Translations under genes and position numbers: made by a program
Assembly: GCA_950295325.1 (NCBI GenBank)
Contig: OX485804.1
Coordinates: 36,024,001 to 36,072,428, forward strand
DNA length: 48,428 nucleotides
Reading direction: 5' to 3'
DNA from: Polytrichum commune
Taxonomy: Eukaryota; Streptophyta; Polytrichopsida; Polytrichales; Polytrichaceae
In this document: positions 12,402-21,199 of the stretch, in pieces
How positions within the stretch are numbered: the first letter of the stretch is position 1
Layout: each line of letters opens with the position of its first letter
The notes under the pieces: model-generated
Seen by the model: only the letters and a program-made list of their open reading frames with translations
What the model was told of the DNA's origin: nothing
Database searches by the model: none

Positions 12402-12774
12402 CACTAAATGTGATATTTAGTGTCATATGGTATTTAATGTCACTTATGGTAAGTTTTTGGATGACACTTCTTGTCAATAAGTGAACAAATATTGTCATGG
12501 TTGATGGATGAGTTCATCCATTGGCCAAAACCCTACCTTCCCTTGTCAACAACTTGTGATGAAATATTGTCATGGATGATTGAAATTTGGATGAAAAATC
12601 ACTTGATAAGTGACAGTAATTGCAACACTGTAAATCTATAATCCCCCAAAAACATTACAAGGAATGACAAATAATGTTGGGTTAACATTTAGTGTTGGTG
12701 ACACTATACCACGGTTTACAATTAGTATTGAACAAGACAATTTGAATTGGTGACACTAAATATCATATTTAGTG
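12402..12774 (+). mobile_element. TA-flanked CACTA-ended MITE, copy A
   Basis: A 373-bp element flanked by TA on both sides (12400-12401 and 12775-12776). The left end starts CACTAAATGTGATATTTAG and the right end is CACTAAATATCATATTTAGTG, so each terminus is itself a near-palindrome. The interior (GTCATGGATGATTGAAATTT, AATGTTGGGTTAACATTTAG) recurs at 18186-18540 (inverted), 34056-34424, 39160-39577 and 47160-47530. There is no transposase. TA flanks suggest Tc1/mariner mobilisation, although the CACTA terminus is unusual for that group. Confidence 0.85.
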
Positions 12775-12915
12775 TAGTTTACACTAATTGGAGCAACTGA
12801 ACTTCATAAGAACATTCAACTGGATGAGCTTGCTTTGTGGGCACGGAATTTTGAGAAAGTGATGTGTGCAAAACTTAATGGTGATGCTCGACGAACTCCA
12901 AAAGCAACTTGAAAT

Positions 12916-13258
12916 CAGGGTTGTCTATTGTGTCGTGACGGAGGGTAATCCCGGCATAATGTCGTGCCGTCACGACACGTATCCGTCACGACATTATGGC
13001 AGATGCTGTCTTTATCCTGACGGACTTGAATTTTACCGATTTTTTTGTGTAATTACATTAACCCAATTCGGACACGTAGGATTTACAATGTCCACGTGTG
13101 ATGACATGTCAGCAAAGTAAAGGTAAAGTGGGGAAAAATTTACTAGAGCCCGTCCGCCCCCTCGTCCGCCCCCCCGTCCGCCCCTGTTCCCGACCCCGTC
13201 CGCTCCGTTCCCAACCCCGTACGCCCCGTTCCCCCCCGTCCGCTCCCCCGTCCGCCCC

Positions 13259-13290
<32 letters not shown>

Positions 13291-14364
13291 CCCCCCCCCC
13301 CCCCTTCCCCCTCCGCCCCATTTTAAAAAAAAATTTCCCCCCCCTCCGTCCGCTCCCGTTCCCCCCCGTCCGCCCCCGTTCCCGACCCCGTCCGCTCCGT
13401 TCCCAACCCCGTACGCCCCGTTCCCCCCCGTCCGCCCCTCCGTCCGCTCCCCCGTCCGCCCCAGTTTTTTTTTTTTTTTTTTTTCTTTCTTTCTTTCTTT
13501 CTTTCTTCCCCGTCCGCCCCATTTTTTAAAAAAACAAAATTTCCCCCCCCCTCCGTCCGCTCCCGTCCGCCCCCGTTCCCGACCCCGTCCGCTCCGTTCC
13601 CAACCCCGTACGCCCCGTTCCCCCCCCCCGTCCGCCCCATTTTTTTAAAAAAAAAATTTCCCCCCCCTCCGTCCGCTCCCGTCCGCCCCCGTTCCCGACC
13701 CCGTCCGCCCCCGTTCCCAACCCCGTCCGCCCCGTTCCCCTCCGTCCGCTCCCCCGTCCGCCCCAGTTTCCCCCCCCCCCTTCCCCGTCCGCCCCATTTT
13801 TTTTTAAAAAAAAATTTCCCCCCCCTCCGTCCGCTCCCGTTCCCCCCCCGTCCGCCCCCGTTCCCGACCCCGTCCGCTCCCGTTCCCCCCGTCCGCTCCG
13901 TTCCCCCACCCGTCCGCTCCCGTTCCCCCCGTCCGCCCCCGTTCCCCCCGTCCGCCCCCGTTCCCGACCCCGTCCGCTCCCGTTCCCCCCCGTCCGCTCC
14001 CGTTCCCAACCCCGTCCGCTCCGTTCCCGCCCCCGTTCCCGACCCCGTCCGCTCCGTTCCCCCCCCCCACCCCCGTCCGCCCCACACCCTCCTTAGTCGT
14101 TTTTTACTACTTTGATTTTAACAAAATGGTAAACAAAATGGCAAAATGATTTACCTCGCGCTAGGCATATCCACGACCACGTCGGCGTTTTCTGCCACAT
14201 AGGACGCCACCTTGGCAAGAAGGTAAGTATTTTACCCACCCTAGTCCGTTCCCCCTATGTTGACCCTATTGTGTCGTGACGGAGGGGTCCGTCACGACAC
14301 GACACGACATGACGGCACGACATGACGGCACGACACCGTCATGACGTCGCGATAGACAACCCTG
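12916..14364. mobile_element. Non-autonomous hAT element carrying a C-rich satellite
   Basis: The element is bounded by perfect 13-bp terminal inverted repeats, CAGGGTTGTCTAT at 12916-12928 and ATAGACAACCCTG at 14352-14364. It is flanked by an exact 8-bp direct repeat, CTTGAAAT, at 12908-12915 and 14365-14372. An 8-bp duplication with a CAGGG-type terminus is the hallmark of hAT transposons (established knowledge). Just inside both ends lie several direct and inverted copies of GTCGTGACGG/CCGTCACGAC, in the position where Ac/Ds-type elements keep transposase-binding motifs. There is no transposase; about 0.95 kb of the interior is a C-rich satellite. Removing the element and one repeat restores continuous flanking sequence, GCAACTTGAAATGG. 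Confidence 0.92.
13141..14092 (+). repeat. C-rich satellite inside the hAT element
   Basis: The plus strand is almost entirely built from CCCGTCCGC, CCCGTTCCCGACC and CCCGTTCCCAACC words, with homopolymer spacers. A higher-order module of T-run, A-run, TTTCCCCCC, TCCGTCCGCTCCCG occurs four times (about 13319, 13520, 13639, 13796). The first two blocks also contain T runs of about 30 and 20 and a C run of about 14; the second contains TTTC repeats. The minus strand is correspondingly G-rich, with very many GGG-GGGG runs and hence G-quadruplex potential. Long minus-strand frames of Gly/Arg/Thr/Asp repeats here follow from the repeat and are not genes. Homopolymer lengths may be unreliable in the assembly. 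Confidence 0.92.
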
Positions 14365-14372
14365 CTTGAAAT

Positions 14373-15310
14373 GGTATAAACTTGGTTCCAAGGAAATCTA
14401 GACTTATGCATGAAATTTGGACACTAAGAGATCTTATACTTTATAGTCCTATCAACAAATCCTATAGTAAAAATGGCAAAATTCAATTTGTAATGTGGAG
14501 TGCATCTCTTATGTGAACATGTTGTCATTGGATGTACATTAGAGTTATTCGTAAAGTACATTAAATGCAACCATGGGTTTAGTCTCAAACCTTGAGTTTA
14601 TGAGAATTAGCACAAAGTCACTCATGTTTTTTAAATTTTGTTCAAACTACCCGACACAAAGAATGATGTCGGGCTAGTAGAAACCAAACTTTTTAGCTTG
14701 TCCTACTAGGATGGGTGGGCCAACACTAGCCTTGCATAGGTTGATTAGGGAGCTAGGACCCATGCACATACCCTATTTTAGATCCTATAATTTTCTCCAA
14801 GTTTTGAGGTGAAAAGAAGAGGTCATAGAAGTTTCATCCACCTTTCAAAATAGGATATGATACATGACGAGCTAACGAGCTCTAAAAAAATTGGTTTTCT
14901 CTGAGAAGTATCCAACCCACGGTTTTATCTCTCTTTGAGGGATGTACAGATATCTATATTGTATTCTTCATAACAACACACACATGTAAAGTGATGTTAC
15001 CACCACATTGCTTCTCAAAATATAGAAAATGAGGGTTTTCATCATACATTTCTAATTTTGTTCCCTCAAATAACGTATTTGCAATGTGCATGTATTGATA
15101 AGTAGTGCATACAATACTCTCATAGTTATCATAATTTTGGACAAAGGCTTTTGTCAATACTCACCTTGATCCCGCATTATATCACTTTGCATTGTATGTA
15201 CACATGCATAGATCCTCTTGTTACAAGGAGTCGATGCATCATTGAATCCAAGAATTGTAGATATATTATAGAGAGTGTAAGTTGTATCTAACTATAGAAA
15301 AGTGAACAAC
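14373..15310. other. Unassigned intergenic sequence
   Basis: Contains a small hairpin, CCCGACA...TGTCGGG, near 14653-14676. Otherwise no gene, RNA or element termini are visible. Confidence 0.35.
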
Positions 15311-15318
15311 TTCATATA

Positions 15319-15588
15319 AGCCAAGGCTAAATGCCCACCTCTTTGAGTTGAGCCCCTACAACTATTATCCGAGATGAAAATGATGACAATATACTTAAAG
15401 TTTGTAGGGTTTTTTGTTTGAACAATTTGACCCTAAAACAAGCATCACAGACCCTGAAACATTCTAGAGGGACCCTCTTGAGATGAATAAACCACAAACC
15501 TAGGGAGGTCATTTTATACTAGACCTCCTTTACATTGGTAATAGTTGTGGGGGCCCGGCTCAAAGAGGTGGGCATCTAGCCCTGGCCC
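15319..15588. mobile_element. 270-bp MITE with about 49-bp terminal inverted repeats, hAT-like
   Basis: The left arm (15321-15369, CCAAGGCTAAATGCCCACC...) is matched in inverse by the right arm (15537-15585, ...GGTGGGCATCTAGCCCTGG) with only a handful of mismatches. The flanks TTCATATA (15311-15318) and TTCATGCA (15589-15596) agree at 6 of 8 positions, compatible with a decayed 8-bp target duplication. No coding capacity. Confidence 0.75.
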
Positions 15589-15596
15589 TTCATGCA

Positions 15597-17435
15597 TCTT
15601 AGGAATGTAATGCTAGAACTTAGAGCTCACAAACACAACATTATTTAACTGCAATGAGCCGTTCCCTTTTAAACTTCAATCAACCAGAGCCAAGGCTACT
15701 AGTTTACCAAATTGAATCTACTACTGACAAACTATCCAAAGGTATAATTCTCGCATCTTATATGACAGATTCCCGACCCCACCCAACTTGGTCACTCAGC
15801 TAGATAATTGTTTGGGAAAAAAAATTAAGACTTCACAACCTTGAAGCAAGGCTTTTAACCTTCTCAAGGAAATAGTTTAAGTGGCTGAAAGAGACATGTG
15901 AGAAATATAAGTGTCAAATTCTCTTTACCATCTCAACTTTACTACATGTCGCAATCCAAAGAATTGTAAAGAAGGCCATCTGCCTTTGTCTAGTAGGTAC
16001 ACAATTTATGAATTGTACCTAGACAAAGTCTTAAGGCGAGGAGGCTTCTTTGACCTTGTCACAATTGAAGTACACATAAAAGAAGGTATTCATTATATAT
16101 TGAAGTGTGTTTCCTAGTGTTTAAGGAGTTTCTAACATGCCATCACTTCACTTCTATGTGGTCAAACACCATGATTTTGCAACAACGTTGGTATCCGATT
16201 TCATCAGTATAATAGTCATTAATTTTTCTTGCTTATTTCCTTGGATTGAAGAGTAGTATGTCTATCTACCCTAAAAAAAATCAATTTTTCTTGATATGAA
16301 TGTCTGAACATGGCACACTTACAGAAAATGCGTATAAAACACCAATCAGCTTTAATCTATGAATCTTGTCATGAATCACAACACACACATACATAATGAC
16401 AATGAACAATTTCATTTACCGCATTTTATTTGAATGAATGCAACATATGAGATTGTCACCACCTCAAGTTGGATGCACATTCAGAAACTACATTGAATTT
16501 GAATACACACATTTTTTCTTATCTTATAGAAATGAAAGTTTTTTCTAGAAAGTGCACATGGCGAGATAGAAAATAAGTAGCCTGTGACATTCTTCATGAA
16601 TAGCCTAAATAGTATCTAATCGTACTAGACATCCTTCCTTGCTACACAACCATCTCAAAAACCTCCTAATTGTTTCAATTGTTGCCCATATCCGTAACAA
16701 CGTCCATCATATCACGATTCAAAAAGTGGACGCACATACTAACATCTTCGGCAACAATAAAACAAAATATATTACAAAAATGTGGCTCCACAAAAGATAC
16801 TATCAGTCACGTCCCCTTCCATTTCACTGGACACCATGTTCCATATCAGACAGGTAGTATCCTTGCATCCATCCAACATGATCGGTCAATTCTTAACCTT
16901 AAACGATACATAGGAAAGGAACACCTTAGCTCTACGGTCTCCTGTGCCACAAACACCTACCTGTATGTTGTTAAATTGTCACCTAAGATAGGTTTTGGTT
17001 TGCAGTGAGCTTTACCTAGATCCACTACAGATGCCCTAAGCAATGCCATGTACACCCACAATAGTTTTGGAACCCTAAACCCTAATGAAAGCCCATCTGA
17101 AGGCCACCCACCCACCCACCATGATGCATTGATGGGTTGACCCAAAGAAATATAGTTTTATTTGTTTGTTTTTATGCCAGCCAGCCTCTCCTATGTTAGG
17201 AGTACACCTAACAAGCAGTAAGGTAGTTTTCCACACAGCTCCAGTCCTTGAAGCCTCAACAAGGGGTTTATGTTTTCTCAACTCCCTTTGTAAGTTACAG
17301 GGACTGCGTTTGGAAATGTCCTATACAATGTCCTATACAATGTACTAAGTTACCCAGGGTACAAGGTCACAGGGGTACTGGGGAATTCACTCTTATTGTT
17401 TCAAAAGAGTTCCCAAGTTTAATGCTAGATGTAAC
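15597..17435. other. Unassigned intergenic sequence
   Basis: Frames of up to 112 codons (16670-17008) show no domain. There is a short CCCA run near 17104-17117 and two telomere-like CCCTAAA/CCCTAAT words near 17071-17084. Nothing here supports a gene. Confidence 0.35.
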
Positions 17436-17437
17436 TA

Positions 17438-18540
17438 CACTAAATCACTGGTGGTGCACCTACACTTGATTTATGTATACACGTGCAAGAACCCCCTATT
17501 TAGGGGGGGTATTTACCTTCCTTCATTGAATGTTTTCCACCTTGTAAGGAGCTACATTTCTACTGGATGGTATTTTCTATCACCCTATCACTATATATAA
17601 ATTTTAAAGTCGCATAATTATCATCACCCTATCTTGTTTATAAGTAGTAGAAATTTCGTGTGAACAATCTGCACAACCATTATGCATACAATACACTATG
17701 CATACATTACACTGCGTGGATATCACTTTGCACATCACACACATATAATCATCATACTATAAACTTTTGCAGATTGTATATGATTCTTGAACCCCCCCCC
17801 AGGAAACCCTACAAAAGCCAATCAAACCTTTCATCGCCGGATGATGGTATTTTTCATCCAAAGACGACTGTTTCAACAAATCCATCCACATGTCCACATA
17901 CATTTTGCATGTTTCTCATTTAATGTCACTAATGGAAAATGATTTATGTTGGACCTATAAATAATAAATAATAAATAATAAATTCTATTTATGCTACTTT
18001 ACATCCAAATTTTAAAAATACCACAACTTAAACCACACTGTACATTATATATAATTCCCAAATTCACAATTAAAGGACGCTATCGTATATCTAAGAAAAA
18101 TGTTAAAATTATGTGTCTCGAATATAATCCACCCTACATTTTCTCGCACGTAGTTTTCTACATTTTTGCCAATGCCCACCCTTGGCACTAAATATGATGT
18201 TTAGTGCCACCGATTCTAACTGTCTTGCTCAATACTAATTGTAAACCACGATGTAGTGTCACCAACACTAAATGTCAACCCGACATTATTTGTCATTCCT
18301 TGAAGATTTCTTGGGGGATTATAGATTTACAATGTTGCAATGACTGTCACTTACCGAGTGATTTTTCATCCAAATTATAACCGTCCATGACAATATTTCA
18401 TCACAAGTTGCTGACAAGAGAAGGTAGGGTTTTGGCCAATGAATGAACTCATCCATCATGCATGACAGTATTTGTAAACTTATTCATAAGAAGTGTCATC
18501 CGAAAAGTTACCATAGTGACATAGAATACCATATTTAGTG
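17438..18540 (-). mobile_element. TA-flanked CACTA-ended MITE, copy B, split by a hAT insertion
   Basis: The body at 18186-18540 is the inverse of copy A. Its right end, ATATTTAGTG, is followed by TA (18541-18542), but the left end at 18186 lacks TA. The missing left edge is TA plus CACTAAAT at 17436-17445: the 8 bases CACTAAAT recur at 18186-18193 on the other side of a 740-bp insertion. The original MITE was therefore about 355 bp and ran from 17438 to 18540 before being interrupted. Confidence 0.85.
17446..18185 (+). mobile_element. hAT-like element nested in MITE copy B
   Basis: A 740-bp insertion flanked by an exact 8-bp repeat CACTAAAT (17438-17445, 18186-18193) taken from the host MITE's terminus. 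Its outer parts resemble the 269-bp element at 40559-40827: TACACGTGC followed by a GGGGGG...TATTTACC block on the left, and a TCGCACGT...GCCA block on the right. Its terminal inverted repeats are weak (CACTGGTGGTGCACC against CCAAGGGTGGGCATT). A TAAATAA run lies near 17960-17980. No transposase frame is present. Confidence 0.75.
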
Positions 18541-18595
18541 TACTTACAAATACAATGCATAAAATGGAGGTCCTACTTTATGTCATATACATGTA

Positions 18596-18762
18596 CAGTC
18601 AAGACTCTATAAATGTTACATGTCGGGAGTAGCAAAAAAATAACATATATAGAATTATAACAAGTCTTACCAATTGTGTTTCTTTGGGAGTCAGAGTAAA
18701 TTTTTCTTAACATATATGAAATTATAATACTTATAGGGGTAACACTTATAGAGTCTTGACTG
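18596..18762. mobile_element. Pogo/Emigrant-like MITE
   Basis: A 167-bp element flanked by TA (18594-18595, 18763-18764). The terminal inverted repeats CAGTCAAGACTCTATAA and TTATAGAGTCTTGACTG are perfect for 17 bp and extend imperfectly to about 24-26 bp (TGTTAC against GTAACA). A CAGT start, a CTCTATAA core and a TA target resemble plant pogo-type MITEs as I recall them. No coding content. Confidence 0.88.
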
Positions 18763-18842
18763 TAGTACTCCTCACCTCCGAGAACCGATATACATAGATT
18801 TACATTTTTAACACTCAGATAAGGCCATTAAGGACAAGACTA

Positions 18843-19059
18843 CACTAAACACGATATTTAATGTCACTTACTATTTGGAGTTACATAATGCTATATCTTT
18901 TTACTATTGATGCAAATCTTTACCACGTAAAGTTTCTAATGGTCTATAATGTCCAAACAACCAATTTGGTATTTGATGGTGGAATATGAGATATACAATA
19001 AATTAGATATAGTATTGTGTAATGCCAAATAGTAAGTGTCACTAAATATCATATTAGTG
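18843..19059. mobile_element. Short CACTA-ended MITE with about 57-bp inverted repeats
   Basis: A 217-bp element flanked by TA (18841-18842, 19060-19061). The ends share the CACTAAA...GATATTTA palindromic terminus of copies A-E. The inverted repeat here runs much further, to about 57 bp (through CACTTACTATTTGG and CTATATC), and the interior is unrelated. It is a different subfamily using the same termini. Confidence 0.85.
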
Positions 19060-19137
19060 TAATTCTCACCAAGGACACGACTTTCATTTTAATGTCAATG
19101 GCATCGGCCTACTAGAGTTCCTAGACCACGTTGGTTG

Positions 19138-19400
19138 AGAGAGTCTAATGACACTGGCCATTACAATGCTTTTGGTCGATTTCTAATAGAAAATTTGTCC
19201 AACTCCGGCACTATGATTTATGAATGGGGTAAGTAAGCGATGTCAAAGTTTCACTTGCTTCTGTGATATGGGTGGGGCTAGTTAAGTAGATTATCTTATA
19301 GGTGATCCAACTCCCATTGCAATTCTATCTCCGATTTCTCCGTAGGTGATAAACAACCCGATTCAGACCATTGCCCTTCCTTCAAAATATGTCATAGTGT
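19138..19400 (+). pseudogene. LINE endonuclease C-terminal remnant
   Basis: The frame at 19138-19236 reads RESNDTGHYNAFGRFLIENL then SNSGTMIYEWG, matching the NGxxLLxFC...L.I.N segment of apurinic-type LINE endonucleases. After stops and frameshifts, SVGDKQPDSDHCPSF (about 19340-19382) matches the terminal SDH motif that holds catalytic residues in this nuclease family. The N-terminal half of the domain is absent; sequence to the left belongs to a MITE. It is non-functional. Confidence 0.8.
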
Positions 19401-19437
19401 AGGATCTGGGCTTCCAACTTTGTCTAGTTAAGGTGAA

Positions 19438-21190
19438 GTGCTTCATCTTAATCCTAAGGAGGCAAACCAATATATTCTAAATATCAAACATAAATTCACT
19501 CATCCGCGGTGCGAGACCTACACTTCATTAGATGAACACATCCGAGCTTTGTTACACTTGATATTACGCCCGGCTCAACCAATCCTCTCTAAGAAACTAG
19601 GTGGCAAACAAAGAGGCACACCGGCCAACACTTGGTTTGATAGTGATTGTTGACAAGCTTGGTGACACAATACCATATGATGTTAAACTCTAGTCACTTG
19701 GTCAGTACTTCAAGAATAGCTTTCAAAAAATACCGCATGACGATTTGGCATAAGAACACTCTCATTTGGAGCGCAAGCAAAAGGAACTACATGATCTGCT
19801 AAAAAACAACTTAAAATTGCATCTGAAGAGCTTTGAAGAAAAAAGGAATTTGACCCTCCATTTATGCCACAAGAAGCAATGGCTTATTGCACAAAACTAT
19901 ACACCTCTATACAAAGTGTGGACAAAGTATCAATGATCATTTTGTTCCAAAACAATCAACTTCTAGATGTTTTTACAAAAAGAGGAAAGTGGCCAATATG
20001 AAAGATTTAGCAAATCACAAGGTTGGAGATATTCATGGGTTAAAACATGAGTTTCTAAAATGGGCTGCAACTGATCTATGTGAGCCAATCACAAACTTAT
20101 TTAATTTAGTGGCTAGAGAAGATTTCCCAACTTCATGAACTACTGACATTATTCAAATGATTTCAAACCCAATGAAAGAAACTTCTTGGGGAGCTATAGG
20201 ACCATTATGCTCGGCACACTCTTTGGCAAGCTCTATGGCTTTGCTTTTGAAAAATTAATTAGTTGATGGGCAGAAATGGAAGTGGTCCGAGTGAGAGGCC
20301 AAGTGGGTTTTAGGGAAAGTGGATCTATTGTGGACCACATCCTTACATTATGTACTTTTATTAGACAAGAAATATTTGCAAGTCGATGTCTCTATTCATG
20401 TTTGGTTGACTTCAAAAAAGCTTTCGGCATAGTTCCATGTGACAAGCTTTGGGAACGCCTCCAACAATTAGGCATGCCAATTCATTTACAATAAGTTGTA
20501 AAAACCTTGTATACCACAATATACGCAAAAGTACAAATCAACGGTGATACACATGGAGAAGTAATGTCTAACATTGGTGTTGAACAAGGATGTCCCATTT
20601 CCCCCACACTATTCGGTATGTACATTGATAAATTTGAAAAAATATTTGGACAAGATCGATGGGGATTCTCTGTGCTTATTTAATATGGCAGTCGCCAATT
20701 TTCTTTATGTTGACAATGATATTGTGCTTAAAGTCAATTTATCTAAAACCAAAATCATGATCTTTGACTGCAACAAAAAGAAATTAAACCAAAAGACAAT
20801 TTATCTAGACAAGGACCAAATTGAGATAAACCATGAATATAAATACCTTGGGATTGATTTCCATTCACATGACTACTTTGAGCCATCAAGTAAAGGACAA
20901 AGAATGGCTCGTATGAAAGCCTTGATGGGCACTTTAGGGAACACAGTAGTAGACAAAGTCACATGTTAGGAACTCAAATCCCATCTCTTCAAGGCTCAGG
21001 TGCTTCCAACTTTCACATATGGTACTAAAATTTGGGGAGGAGACTTGAAAACTCTCATTGGAAGGTTTTTGAGAAGGGCACGAAGGTACATATGATGTCT
21101 CACATCAAGGTACGTTATTTGACAACCTATCATATTCTATTGGCCTAATTTGGAGAACTCCCCATAGAATTATATGCTCTTCCATAGGTT
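19438..21190 (+). pseudogene. LINE reverse transcriptase, decayed
   Basis: Pieces appear in order across several frames. A linker ends with TWFDSDC (near 19630-19652). An RT entry segment has EFLKWAATDLCEPITNLFN (about 20049-20108). Then come YRTIMLGTLFGKLYG, GQVGFRESGSIVDHI and LVDFKKAFGIVPCDKLWERL (about 20190-20490), then GVEQGCPISPTLFG (about 20577-20618). The catalytic box reads LYVDNDIVL, with an extra Asn codon between the two Asp codons. The next residues are already the KVNLSKTKIMIF thumb motif, so about 30 residues normally in between are missing. YKYLGIDF and VLPTFTYGTKIWGG follow to about 21040, and LAEFGELPIELYAL-like residues to about 21180. Stops and shifts in every segment make it dead. 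No RNase H or poly(A) tail was recognised. Confidence 0.93.
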
Positions 21191-21199
21191 ACATTTATG

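Noticed and set aside
13109-14087. Minus-strand frames up to 254 codons rich in Gly/Arg/Thr/Asp across the C-rich block
   Set aside because: The block is a satellite whose repeat words lack stops in several frames; all three minus frames are partly open and encode only the repeat.
17071-17084. Telomere-like CCCTAAACCCTAA
   Set aside because: Only about two units; far too short for an interstitial telomere array.
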